64,000 nucleotides of DNA from Entamoeba histolytica HM-1:IMSS. Taxonomy: Eukaryota > Evosea > Mastigamoebida > Endamoebidae. Positions 51,438 to 61,722 of this stretch are shown here, piece after piece. The stretch covers positions 66,786-130,785 of the forward strand of contig NW_001914863.1 in the NCBI RefSeq assembly GCF_000208925.1, read 5' to 3'. Numbering within the stretch: the stretch's first letter is position 1; every line of letters begins with the position of its first letter. Under the pieces are notes generated by a model, which had not been told where the DNA came from, ran no database searches, and saw nothing but the letters and a program-made list of their open reading frames with translations. The position numbers and the translations under genes are program-made.

Positions 51438-54119
51438 ATGGTCCAAATAACATGTCTTTTGGCTGTAATGTTCTTTTTTAATTATTGTTATGGAATAAAC
51501 AACCAATGTAGTTCAGCTACAAATGTTGATTTAACAAATAGTGAACAATTTATGGTAACAGAAGATACAACTCATGCTACTGATTCACTTTATAAAGTAG
51601 GAAGAAAGATGTATAAAACTAAAGGGAAATGGTATCGTGTTCATACAGCTGGACTAGGTAATAATATAGAAGTAGATACATGTTTATCTGGAATAACAAA
51701 TTATGATTCAAAAATTGCAGTTTTTGGACAATGTGTTAATGGTATGGCAGGCCAATTATTATCAACAAACGATGATAGTGTACAAGGATGTGGATCTGCT
51801 GCAAGACTCATTTTTAATGACAAACGTAAAACTAGTTTTTATGTATTTATTACTGGTGCAACAGAGAATGATGTTGGTGTATTTGGGCTTAGAATTATTA
51901 AAAATCCATCATTCAGTAATAAACAATGTTCTCATGCTGCTGATATTACTGAATACCCTTCATTCAGAGAAGGAACAACAACTGGATTAGCACCAAATTT
52001 CCATGAATTATCTGGATTATTTTATGTTCTTAAAGGAACAGGAGATAAAATTCATATTGGAACATGCCACCGAGCTACTACGGCTGATACTGTTATAAAT
52101 GTATTTGATAATTGTGACTCAATGAATCCAATTCCTACAAAAATGACTGCATGTGAAGATGGTAATATGGGATCTAAAATTCATATTGACACTGTACCAG
52201 GTAAAATCTATTATATTCATGTAGCTTCTTCACCAAATAAGAGGGGAATGTTTATAGTAACATTTGATATTGAAAGTTCATTTGGACCACAAACATGTGA
52301 CAAAGCATTTGCTATTACCACTTTACCATTTGCACATACTACCAAATTAACAGGAACAACTCAAAGTATGTCATGTGGAAGTTCAGTAGAAAAAGTTGGT
52401 TCATGGTATTCTATTGTAGGAGATGGATATGATTATTTAATGTATACATGTAATAGTATGAATGGACCACAAGATGGAACAATGATAGAAATATTTGAAA
52501 GTTGTACATCTAATAGTAAATGTGAAATGAATAATAATGGATGTGGATTACATGGTAAAATTAGTAAAAAATTAGAATTAGGAAAGAATTATTTCATTAA
52601 AGTAAGTTGTTCTAACCCACATAATCAATGTAGAGTTACATTAAATGTTGATAAAATTAATCCACAAGGAACAGTCAATAGTTGTATTTTTTCTAAACTC
52701 GTTAGTATTACAAGTAAAGATGATTCATTTACTGATGCATTTGATTTACATACTTCAAGAACATCACAAACTCATTGTGGTGGTGATTCTCAAAAGAAAG
52801 GTATTTGGTATAAAGTTGTAAATGACTATAAATATGCTTTTCCTTTATTTATTCAAGCAAATGTACTTTTAGCATCTTCTACTAAACACACAGCTGAGAT
52901 TCAAATGTATAGAACATGCTCTTTAGAATGTGAAGAAAGACAATATTCAGTTCATCATGTTTTACTTAAACCTAAAGAGACTATAATGTTCTTTGTTACA
53001 ACAACAGAAGAAGAAGGTCAAGTATCAGTATTTATGAGAAGAGATTATCATATTAATCATGACACTTGTAAAACAGCTTTAGAATTTAATGCTCCATTTA
53101 CCTTAGTTGAATATAAACCAAATACTGGAAAAACTACTACACCAATATGTGCTAAAGATGTTGTTGGAAGACACACAGGTATTTATTATTATTTCCAAAG
53201 TCCTGTAACAGATACAATGATTGTAGAAACTTGTGGTCTTGAAACTCAATTTGACACGTATGTCGAAGTGTTCCAAGGATGTGGTAATGATGCTAGCTGT
53301 GTATTATCTAATGATGATTCTCCAGAATGTGGTAGTTCTGCTTCATATGTAAAATTTGAAGCACAACAAGGAGCAGAATATTATATTTATGTTTCTGAGT
53401 CTAGTAAGGCAGTAGATACAGAAGGTACATTTAGACTTAATGTTTATACACTCAATCCACCATCTCATTCAACTTGTCAAAAAGCAGAATTATTAACTCC
53501 TGGATTAACCCAATACGCACTTACTAAATATGCTTATGAGTCTGTTAGTAATTGTAAACCAAATGTAAAACATGATATGCAATCCTTGTTATATGGAGTT
53601 ATTGGAAATAAACAAAAATCCTCTAATCATTTAAGAGGAGTTTGGTATACTTACTCTGCATCAGTTAAAGGAAAGTTACATATTAATACTTGTAATGCTG
53701 CTACTTCAGTAAGAACAAGAATGGGTGTTTATAAAAGTTGTAGTGCTGTTAATGGTATTAATATTCCTGACCAATGCATAGTAGAACATACAGTCTCTTA
53801 TCAGTCATGTTCAACAAGAGGAACTTATGTTAGTGTTGACTTAAATCCAGGTGAAACTGTTTACATTTTTGTTGGTGGTGAAACTGAAAAAGATGTTGGA
53901 TTTGTTGCTGTGGATTCAGAATTCCAAACAGAAGCACCTAACTATGTTCCAATTACATATACTCCAAGGGTTGGACCAAAAAGATTAAAAGAAAGAAGAA
54001 CATTATGGTATGTATGGGCTCTTTGGTGGTTTATTTATGCAGTTGTTTGTGTTGCTACTTTTACAGTATTAAAACTTTTTATTAAGACGGATGATTTATT
54101 GAGATATCATGAACTTTAA
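51438..54119 (+). CDS. Type I surface protein with six GxWY-type repeats
   Basis: This 893-aa protein starts at ATG 51438. A signal peptide (about 1-19) leads to an ectodomain with six repeats of about 125-145 residues. Each opens with a tryptophan or aromatic box (GKWYRV, GLFYVL, GSWYSI, GIWYKV, GIYYYF, GVWYTY), then a short strand ending in TC (in most) and a VFxxC or similar box. These resemble the bacterial pre-peptidase C-terminal/GLWY-like beta domains. One membrane helix (about 855-880) is followed by a very short tail ending LLRYHEL. Cysteines are conserved between repeats and suggest disulfides. Likely a surface adhesin. No protease domain is present, so the repeats stand alone. Not the known Gal/GalNAc lectin subunits. 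Confidence 0.83.
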   Translation: MVQITCLLAVMFFFNYCYGINNQCSSATNVDLTNSEQFMVTEDTTHATDSLYKVGRKMYKTKGKWYRVHTAGLGNNIEVDTCLSGITNYDSKIAVFGQCVNGMAGQLLSTNDDSVQGCGSAARLIFNDKRKTSFYVFITGATENDVGVFGLRIIKNPSFSNKQCSHAADITEYPSFREGTTTGLAPNFHELSGLFYVLKGTGDKIHIGTCHRATTADTVINVFDNCDSMNPIPTKMTACEDGNMGSKIHIDTVPGKIYYIHVASSPNKRGMFIVTFDIESSFGPQTCDKAFAITTLPFAHTTKLTGTTQSMSCGSSVEKVGSWYSIVGDGYDYLMYTCNSMNGPQDGTMIEIFESCTSNSKCEMNNNGCGLHGKISKKLELGKNYFIKVSCSNPHNQCRVTLNVDKINPQGTVNSCIFSKLVSITSKDDSFTDAFDLHTSRTSQTHCGGDSQKKGIWYKVVNDYKYAFPLFIQANVLLASSTKHTAEIQMYRTCSLECEERQYSVHHVLLKPKETIMFFVTTTEEEGQVSVFMRRDYHINHDTCKTALEFNAPFTLVEYKPNTGKTTTPICAKDVVGRHTGIYYYFQSPVTDTMIVETCGLETQFDTYVEVFQGCGNDASCVLSNDDSPECGSSASYVKFEAQQGAEYYIYVSESSKAVDTEGTFRLNVYTLNPPSHSTCQKAELLTPGLTQYALTKYAYESVSNCKPNVKHDMQSLLYGVIGNKQKSSNHLRGVWYTYSASVKGKLHINTCNAATSVRTRMGVYKSCSAVNGINIPDQCIVEHTVSYQSCSTRGTYVSVDLNPGETVYIFVGGETEKDVGFVAVDSEFQTEAPNYVPITYTPRVGPKRLKERRTLWYVWALWWFIYAVVCVATFTVLKLFIKTDDLLRYHEL

Positions 54120-54220
54120 ATTCATTACTAGTTAGATTCTTTTCTTTCTTTTTTTTACCTCTTTCTTATTTATTTGTTATAGAAAAATAATAATTAAATT
54201 AAGGTTATTTGTTTATTAAT

Positions 54221-54940
54221 TCAATTTATATTCTCTTGTTTTTTTTCTTCAACTTCTTGTTGTGTTGTTTGTGCTTCTTCCTTCTTTCTTTTCTCAAGCT
54301 GTTGGAACTCTTCAATTGGTACTTCTTCAACAATTTCATCGTCTCTGAACAACTTTTCTCCACAAAGACTTTTAGCTTCATTAACAATAATATCAATGTC
54401 ACTATTAATTCCAATCGTTCCATCAGAACAAATCAATACTCCATTGTTATTTTTCATTTCTTTCCATTGTCTTAATTCTAATGAATATTTAATCATAAAA
54501 ACACATTTTTCTTTATATTCACTAAAAATCTTTTCTAACGCTTGTTCAAGAACATGTTCTTCTCCATCAATATGTTCTACACTAAGTGCAATTGTTGTCA
54601 TATCTTCTATTCTCGACACAATCCCTTGAATACTTTTTTGAGAAATTCCTGGAAGTGTAAAATATCCTCTTCTTTCAAATGGAAGTTCTTTAGTAGTAAA
54701 TGCTTGAAGATAATTAACTTTTCTTGATTCAATACCTTTTTCAAAGAAAGCGTTTTTGATTAAATTTTTTGATCTAACAGTAAACTGAGTCATTCCTGTT
54801 CTTCCCACTGGACTTGAACATTGAATATGATATTCATTATCTTTTTTAGTAATTTCACTAAATGGATGACAACACAAAAAAATACCTCAAACAACACTTG
54901 AACTTCTACTAAATCCTTGTGCAACATCACCAAATCCATA
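54221..54940 (-). pseudogene. Unknown gene cut by an assembly gap, with an in-frame stop near the gap
   Basis: A minus-strand frame is open from the gap edge (54940) to 54221 except for a TGA at 54887-54889. The pieces read in the same frame: GFGDVAQGFSRSSSVV, the stop, then GIFLCCHPFSE and about 215 further residues. The product contains SSPVGRTGMTQFTVRSKNLI and ends in a K/E/Q-rich tail. The TGA may be a sequencing error beside the gap, a splice site I could not place, or a real break; no intron removing it with the frame kept was found. The 5' end is inside the N run or in the 36 bp beyond it, and the function is unknown. Confidence 0.6.
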
Positions 54941-55040
54941 NNNNNNNNNNNNNNNNNNNNNNNNNNNNNNNNNNNNNNNNNNNNNNNNNNNNNNNNNNNN
55001 NNNNNNNNNNNNNNNNNNNNNNNNNNNNNNNNNNNNNNNN
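54941..55040. other. Assembly gap (100 N)
   Basis: A run of exactly 100 N, the conventional placeholder for a gap of unknown length. The sequence on the two sides should not be assumed to be contiguous. Confidence 0.99.
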
Positions 55041-55108
55041 TATCTAAGAAGAAATAAAAGAAAACCAAAAAAAATCAAACATACTAAACCCTTGTTATCA
55101 AATTAAAT

Positions 55109-55622
55109 TTAGAGTCTTCTTCCTCTTCTTCCTCCCTTTCTCTTAGTGCAATCAGTTGGGATTGGGGTAACATCTTCAATTCTTCCAATTTTCATATTAG
55201 CACGAGCAAGAGCTCTGAGAGCAGCTTGAGCTCCTGGTCCTGGGGTCTTGCTATAGACTCCTCCTTCACCTCTCATCTTAATGTGGAGGGAAGTAACTCC
55301 AAGGTCTTTGCATCTTTTAGCTACATCTTGAGCAGCAGTCATAGCAGCATATGGTGAAGATTCATCTCTATCAGCTTTGACTCTCATACCACCAGTAATT
55401 CTAATGATGGTTTCTTTTCCTGAAATATCAGTGACATGGACGAAAGTATCGTTGAAGGTAGCATAAATATGGGCTACACCAAATGCATCTTTAGTTGAAC
55501 CTGGAATAACTTCTGGAACGTTTGACTTTGCGGCTACTTTCTTTGACTAAAAAGATTAGTATTTAGTTAAAACAACTTCATTTGTTAAAAATATAAATGA
55601 AATGTGTAGTGTAACAAACCAT
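55109..55622 (-). CDS. RPS14: 40S ribosomal protein S14 (uS11), intron directly after ATG
   Basis: Exon 1 is just ATG (55620-55622); a 73-bp intron (55547-55619, GTTTGTTACAC...CTTTTTAG) follows, and exon 2 is 55109-55546. Together they give 146 aa, the normal length for uS11. Recognisable blocks are [39 protein letters not shown] and the C-terminal [18 protein letters not shown]. It forms part of the small subunit near the mRNA exit. GAAC-like boxes lie upstream on the minus strand (TTGAACTA at about 55658-55665). Without splicing, the frame would appear to start at an internal Met (92 aa), which misses the true N-terminus. Confidence 0.96.
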
Positions 55623-57697
55623 GCCAATGGGTTTATTTAAGAACTCGATTTAATTAGTTCAAAAGGGCTAGTAAACTATAGTTTTTTTTTAATTAATAAT
55701 TAGGTTTTACTAAACCTTTTTTCTTTTTTTTTTACTTATTCACTTATAAAATGATATATATAACAATAAATAATTTTTTATAAAAAGAAATAAAAGATAA
55801 TGTTATTGATATTCTACAATATGTTGAAAATTATTAGTAGCTTTTTTATCATTACCTATATTAGTTATATTGTTTTGATATATTTTGATGTGAGTTTATT
55901 CATTCAAAATTACCATCATTTAATAATTAATCCATATTATTTTTCATTTATTCTTAATTATTGTTATTGTTATTGTTATTGTGTTTATTTTTATTTTTAT
56001 TGATAATTTATGAATAAACCAACACTTCTTATCATAACTAGATTATCTCCTTATTATCCAATATTTATATTCATCAACTTCTCTTATAATATTTTGTATT
56101 TATTTAAATGTTGTTTATTATATTTTCATTTTGTGTATTACTTCCATCATTTAATTGTTTTTTTTTTGTTTATCATTTTCATTATAAAATAATTTCATAT
56201 TCTAAATTTAATATAATCTTCTGTGAGTAAATAATTAGAATAATTGATTACAAACAAGCATTCAATTGATTATGTGCAATGATGAAGAAATTGTAAAAGT
56301 ATATTTTCTATTTTCTTATGCTATTTCCTTTCTATTAGTTTTAATATTTCTTTTTTTACATGATTGATCAATTTATCTCTTTTCAACATTTTCATAATAA
56401 TATATTTGATAATTGTTATATTAATTGAATAAATTTAAACATTTTTTTCATTACAGATTTTCTCATGATAAAATAACTTAATTATGACTTATTTTGTTTA
56501 ACTCTCTGATATATCTAAGTCATTTCATTTTAACTTTTATTAGCATTTTATTGTATTTTAAAAGTAACATTAGTTATTCTTTAAGTTTTTATTTAACAAG
56601 AGTTTCATTAAATTTACTTCTAAAGTGTTAGGAACTTATAAAAATTAAAGAGTGAAAATAATTATATTATTGTAGAAAATGAAAGATTTTATTGTAGTGT
56701 TTTTTAAAACTTTAGAACTTAATATCAACTAAAAAATTGAGTGTTTTTATAATGAGTATATTTTTATTCATGAATTATAATAACATCATCTATCTATTTA
56801 TATTACTTTGAGTATTGTGGTTTAATAGATAAAACTAAGAATGAAAGAAGAGCATTTGTCAAGAAATTATAAAGAGCAAAGAATATCCAGATAATTTTAA
56901 CCTAAGAAAAGTACAAATGAATACAACATTACCAATATATATGATTATTCGATATATTTTTTATATCAATATATGTTTAATCAACTAAATAGTATAGAGA
57001 TAATAATTTGATGATATTTATTGAAAAAAATGGTTTTATAAATGATATGATATATTACAATTTTTATTTTCATTAATTAACAAAAATATATATTACACAA
57101 AAAAGTATTTACATGTATAATAAATGTATTCAAATATATAATTTGAAAAGATAAATAAACAAATTTCATTAATTAAACTACTAATAATTGAATTTATAAC
57201 ATTTATCAATTTAAATTATAAAGTACTAATTTTAACTTCATTTGTATTTTAATATAACCAAAAACATAACCAAAACAATATGAAACAATTGTTAATCATT
57301 ACTCCATTCTCTTATTAAATGATATAATATAAATGATAGTATAAAATCAAATATATTTACACTGGTTTAATTTCACAAGAAATAATAAAAGTCTTTATAA
57401 ATTAATAAACATATGTATTTTCGTATGACTATTTGTAGAAAGATTAATAAAGAAAATAGAAATGTATATTATAAATACAAAAATATTTTACACAGTAATA
57501 TCATTAAAGAAATATTAAAAAAAAAAGAAGAGAATTTGTCAAGAATAGATGAAGAGATAACCATTCCATTTGATTACATTTGATTAATTCCATATTTAGA
57601 ATAACATCAAAAAGAATAAAAAAGTTTTTAAAAAAGAAGAAAAATAAAATGAACTAAAAAAGAAAGAAATAATAGATCAATACATTTCATTATATAA
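55623..57697. other. Gene-free AT-rich region
   Basis: 2.07 kb with no credible gene. Includes a TTATTG microsatellite at about 55961-55984 and many A/T runs. The part nearest 57698 is the presumed promoter of the coiled-coil gene. Confidence 0.5.
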
Positions 57698-58702
57698 ATG
57701 AGTGTTTCATATGAAGAGATTTTCAAACAAATTGAAGAAGTAGAAACTGATATAGATCGAATTGAGTTTAGAATAACAGAATTAACAGAAGAATTAACAG
57801 TTTGGAAAGTTATGTTAAAAAGAATTAATAACAAGAAACAATGATTAAAAAAATAGAAATTACAAGGAACAACACAAGACAAAAGACTTAGTTCATCAAT
57901 TCAAAATGAAATTATTACAACTGAAAGAAACAATTTTGAAATTCTTTGTAAAACTGTAGAACAAGTTAAACAATTAGAATCAGTGACTCAAACAACATTT
58001 AAATCTGCAACAGAAAACATTGAATTATCTCTTGAAAAAAATCATCAACAAACAACAGGAGAAATTAATACTATAAGAGATGACATTTCATTAACAGCAA
58101 GAGTTGTAGATTCATTAGTAGAACTACATGATGAAGTTTGGTTCTGAATGTTTTTTTTTTAAAAAAAAAGAAAAGAAATAAAATTCCAATTCAAATAGAT
58201 ATTAATAACTTAGATCGAATCGAATCTCTCATTAAGTCAAATTAGACAATTTTCAATGAAAAATTATTTACCTAAAATCTCTCAAATTGCTGAAATTATG
58301 CAACATCATACTATTTATATTTTATCAGAACTGTGGATGTGTGGATTAATTCAATATGAAACTCCAATTCTTTGTTTCTGGAATAATGATAAAACATTAG
58401 CAATTCATTTGTTTTCATCATATTGTCTTGTATATCAAAATAATCAAGAATTTAAATTTGATATTTCAAAAGGAATTCTCTCTCGTGTTGAAAGGAATCC
58501 TCATTTAAAATGGAAAGATATTGATAATTATGTTTATAAAGAAACACATAACAAAGAAATATACACTCCAATGGGTAAATCTAAATTATCATTTATTGTA
58601 AGTGAGGATAATATTTTAATTAGATATGATAGTGGAGATATGATAGCAATTGACAGTCTTGGAGAATGTATTTTTATTGATGGTAAATTAATAACAATCT
58701 AA
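57698..58702 (+). CDS. Coiled-coil protein, three exons
   Basis: Exons 57698-57799, 57857-58135 and 58214-58702 join in frame to 289 aa. The introns are 57 bp (57800-57856) and 78 bp (58136-58213); both have the donor GTTTGG and end in TAG. Without splicing each exon would be cut off by stops in the same frame, and the third exon's ORF starts at an internal ATG (58256). Residues 1-140 are heptad-rich and form a long coiled coil (IEEVETDIDRIEFRITELT). The C-terminal half is globular, with GLIQYETPILCFWNN, SSYCLVYQNNQEFKFD and a final strand rich in I and D. I know of no family. Cytosolic by lack of signals. Confidence 0.7.
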
Positions 58703-58883
58703 TTTACTTGTTTATTTCATTCTAATTTCTTTTTATTATCAACTCTTTTCTAAGTAAAAGTATCTGTTCTTTTTGTATTTTTATGCTGTATTGCGTTATA
58801 TATAACATTAACGAATAATGTAAACTTAAAAATAGAAAAAAGAAGATTTCAATCTGAAAAAGTAATTTTCAGAAAGTTGAAGA

Positions 58884-59715
58884 ATGAAAACAATAACAAT
58901 TTCTGTTGGGCTTTGTGGAGATTCAGGTGTTGGGAAAACAGGAATTTTTAAACGATATATTACTGGAAAATACACAGGAACAGAAAAAGCATCAGTGTCT
59001 TGTGATGTTAGTTGTAAAAAATTAAATATTGAAGGAGAAGCATATAACCTACAATTGTGGGATACTGCTGGTCAAGAAGTGTTTAGATCAATTACTGCAT
59101 CATATTTTAGAAATAGACATGTTATGTGTTTTTGTTTTGATATCACTAAAAAGGCTTCATTCTCTTCAATCTCTGGATGGCTTAGAGAATTTCAACAAAA
59201 CCAAAATCCTAGTTTTACTACTAAACTTATTCTTGTTGGTTGTAAATCAGATTTAGAAGGAAATAGACAAATTACAACTACTGAAGCTGAACAATTTGCT
59301 CAAGAAAATAAAATGTCTTATTATGAATGTTCAGCTAAAACGTTTGTACTTTTTTATATTTTGAATGATTTATTTTCCTTTATGAAACATATTATCATTT
59401 TATTCTTTCTGTTATTATTAATAATTAATAAAAATATATAACTAATAATCAAGTAATGTTGGTATTGATCAATTGTTTAGTCATGCCATTTCATTAGTTA
59501 GAAATGGTGAAATACCATTAGATCAACTCTCAACAAGAAGAAATACTGTTGCAAGTACTATTCATGAAAATCAACCAAAAACATCTAATGTAAACAATAT
59601 CACACGTACCGCATTTTATCAAAAACAATCTCAATCACAACAACTTGATGCCTCTCAATCAGTCAATTTAAATCAACCACCAACATCTCAATCTCAATTC
59701 TCATCATGTTGTTAA
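58884..59715 (+). CDS. Rab-family small GTPase, one intron
   Basis: Exon 1 is 58884-59341 and exon 2 is 59454-59715. The 112-bp intron (59342-59453) opens GTTTGTACTT and closes AATAATCAAG. Joining them gives 239 aa and restores a SAKTNVGIDQLF box that follows the last GTP-binding motif. P-loop GDSGVGKT (12-19), WDTAGQE and SAK are present, while the base-specificity motif reads GCKSD, with C in place of N of NKxD. The C-terminus is rich in Q, S, N and ends SSCC, a double-cysteine prenylation signal. Vesicle traffic regulator. Paralogue identity among the many Entamoeba Rabs cannot be set. The acceptor CAAG is unusual for this genome. Confidence 0.88.
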
Positions 59716-59832
59716 CATTTTTATTTAATTTGTTCTTTTCTTTGAATTTTTATTATTATTATAACAAAATTAATAAAAGTATTGATATTAAAGACAAAAA
59801 ACCCTGTTTTGGTATTAAAAAATCAAATTCAA

Positions 59833-60030
59833 TCATTTATGCTCCTCTTCAGTTTTCACAGGATTTGTTCTATTTCTTCTCACAATTTCATCAACATCAA
59901 CACCAGTTGACTCTTTTAAGTTCTTCAATATTTCATCCAAGCGATGTCTGCGTAACCCTTCAGTTAATTCCTTTCTTGCCTTTTTGTTCTTTTGAACTCG
60001 TTTTGAATTAGCAGCCTTTCTCTTTGCCAT
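59833..60030 (-). CDS. Small basic protein, 65 aa, unknown function
   Basis: The frame starts at ATG 60030. It is rich in K and R at the N-terminus (AKRKAANSKRVQKNKKARKE), then a helical stretch and an acidic end. A nucleolar or RNA-binding role is possible from composition, but I do not recognise it. Its start lies 24 bp from the ATG at 60055 and 63 bp from the likely start (60094) of the divergent gene, so both share one short promoter region. Confidence 0.6.
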   Translation of the reverse strand: MAKRKAANSKRVQKNKKARKELTEGLRRHRLDEILKNLKESTGVDVDEIVRRNRTNPVKTEEEHK

Positions 60031-60093
60031 GATTAATGAAGTGGAATTTATGAGATGATCTTAAAAAATCTGGTTATTTTGAAAAAAGAAAAC

Positions 60094-60342
60094 ATGACTG
60101 AAACTACTGAGTCATCCGTCGTTAATTCTACTAGACATGACTTTGACTCTTTTAAAGAACGTATAGAGGCGCAATTGAAACAAATTGAAGATGAAGCACT
60201 TGCAACAGAAAAAGAAACTGAGATTGTATTACAACAAAATGCTAAAACTAATTCTAACTCACAATTTTTATTAGCGGAGATTAGTGCATTTGGAAAAGAA
60301 ATGGAACAATTAAAACAGGAGATGTCTGATGCACAAAAGTAA
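60094..60342 (+). CDS. Small coiled-coil protein, 82 aa, unknown function
   Basis: I chose ATG 60094 (MTETTESSVVN) because a strong coding start follows an A-rich run; an in-frame ATG at 60055 would add 13 residues. The body is a continuous amphipathic helix (FDSFKERIEAQLKQIEDEAL, then a second half with GKEMEQLKQEMSD), probably a coiled coil that joins a larger complex. No domain recognised. The stop lies 58 bp from the 3' end of the FKBP gene, which converges on it. Confidence 0.6.
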   Translation: MTETTESSVVNSTRHDFDSFKERIEAQLKQIEDEALATEKETEIVLQQNAKTNSNSQFLLAEISAFGKEMEQLKQEMSDAQK

Positions 60343-60399
60343 TTTTATTTTAATTCATTAGTCATTGAAATATTCAATTACTTTTTTTACTTTTTCATA

Positions 60400-60921
60400 T
60401 TATAAATCATCTCGAATTTTATTAAATTGTGCATCAAAATATGAAATAACTTTCACTATTTTAATGTCAAACTTAAGAATAGAATTAGCTGGAATCATTC
60501 CTACTTCACGATCTCCATACCCAAGGTGTGGTGGAATTATTAATGTCAATTCATCATTTTCACATTTACCTAATAGTCCTTGTTCCCATCCAGGAATGAC
60601 TTGTCGTACTCCAACTTGAAAAGTAAATGGTTCATCTTTAATAGCAGTTGTATCAAAAAGGACACCATCTTGTAAAGTTCCATTATAATGAACACTTACA
60701 TAATCTCCATATTCAATGTGATGTTCACATTGTTCTTGTTTCTTCTAATTAGTTTTTTTTTTCCTTTTCTAATAAAATTTACAAACTTTCATAATAACTT
60801 CTAATTTTTCTATTCCACTTTCTGCTTTTCTAATAGTTTTGAAGACATCATCATCACTCATATGATAAAAACGATTTGCAGATGATAAGGTAAAGAGAAG
60901 AACAATAATGATGAGTTTCAT
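60400..60921 (-). CDS. Secreted FKBP-type peptidyl-prolyl isomerase, one intron
   Basis: Exon 1 is 60787-60921, exon 2 is 60400-60744; a 42-bp intron (60745-60786) opens GTTTGTAAATT and closes CTAATTAG. Joined they encode 159 aa. A signal peptide (MKLIIIVLLFTLSSA) is followed by a short linker and an FKBP domain (about 50-145) with its core motifs: VSVHYNGTL, DGVLFDTT, VIPGWEQGL, IIPPHLGYG and IPANSILKFDI. Function: catalysis of proline cis-trans isomerisation, probably in the ER lumen as for FKBP2/FKBP13. It has no KDEL-like end (ends RDDL). Confidence 0.9.
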
Positions 60922-60989
60922 TTGAAATTATTTTAGTTTTTTCTAGAAAAAATAAAAAATCTGAAAAAGGTGTATTATAACGAAGTTTC

Positions 60990-61562
60990 ATGACGTTGTT
61001 TAAGTTAGAATATATGAATGATATTAGAATTGTTGAACTTCAAAACCTCACCATTGTCTCTCTCTATGATGCATTTACAAAAAAATTTAATTTAAAAGAT
61101 GTTAGGTTAAGACCACGTTATTTGATGAAGTTTCTTGATACAGACGGAGATTGGGTAACCTTAACTGATGACACTGACATTCTTTTAGCAATGAAACAAA
61201 TGAAGAATATTACTTTAAGATTAAAACTTGTTGGTTTGTTTATAGTTTTAATTGCTTAGAATATTCAACAATTCATTTGTCTATTCATTTATTCATAATT
61301 AGATAGTTATCAAACCGCTACTAGTTCAATGAATGAAGAATGGGACTTACGACCATTATTCTCTCAATTAATTAATTCTCCTTCTATTCAGAACAGTATC
61401 TCAAAAATGGTTGAAAATATTCTTCAAACATCAAATCAAGTGGTTGAAGTTAGAACAAAACCTGAAGTAGTTAAAATGCCATCAAATTATAATACATCAC
61501 AAAATGAAATGGAAAATCTTCCAGTATTAGATGATGATGGTTTGTTTTATTCATTGAAATAA
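60990..61562 (+). CDS. PB1-domain protein, one intron
   Basis: Exon 1 is 60990-61233 and exon 2 is 61303-61562; the 69-bp intron opens GTTTGTTTATAG and closes ATAATTAG. The model encodes 167 aa. The N-terminal 80 residues form a PB1 domain: opening strand MTLFKLEYMND, a lysine in the AFTKKFNL helix and the acidic OPCA motif DTDGDWVTLTDDTDI, so it is a type I (acidic) or mixed PB1 able to bind a basic partner. The rest is low-complexity and helical (SISKMVENILQTS). PB1 proteins act as scaffolds by head-to-tail binding. The partner is unknown. Confidence 0.8.
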
Positions 61563-61722
61563 ACAATGTATTAATTTTTATAGTTGTTGAAGTTGATTAA
61601 TTTAAATCTTCTTTTCCTCTAATTAAAGTTTTGTATTTTTACTAAATGAAAAGCAAGTTGTTTTATGGGTATATAAATGGATGATTAGAAAAGAAAGGTT
61701 ATTGAATTCTACGATATAAGTA

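Noticed and set aside
57628..57882. Minus-strand frame across exon 1 of the coiled-coil gene
   Set aside because: Opposite strand gives a continuous three-exon model with a clear coiled coil.
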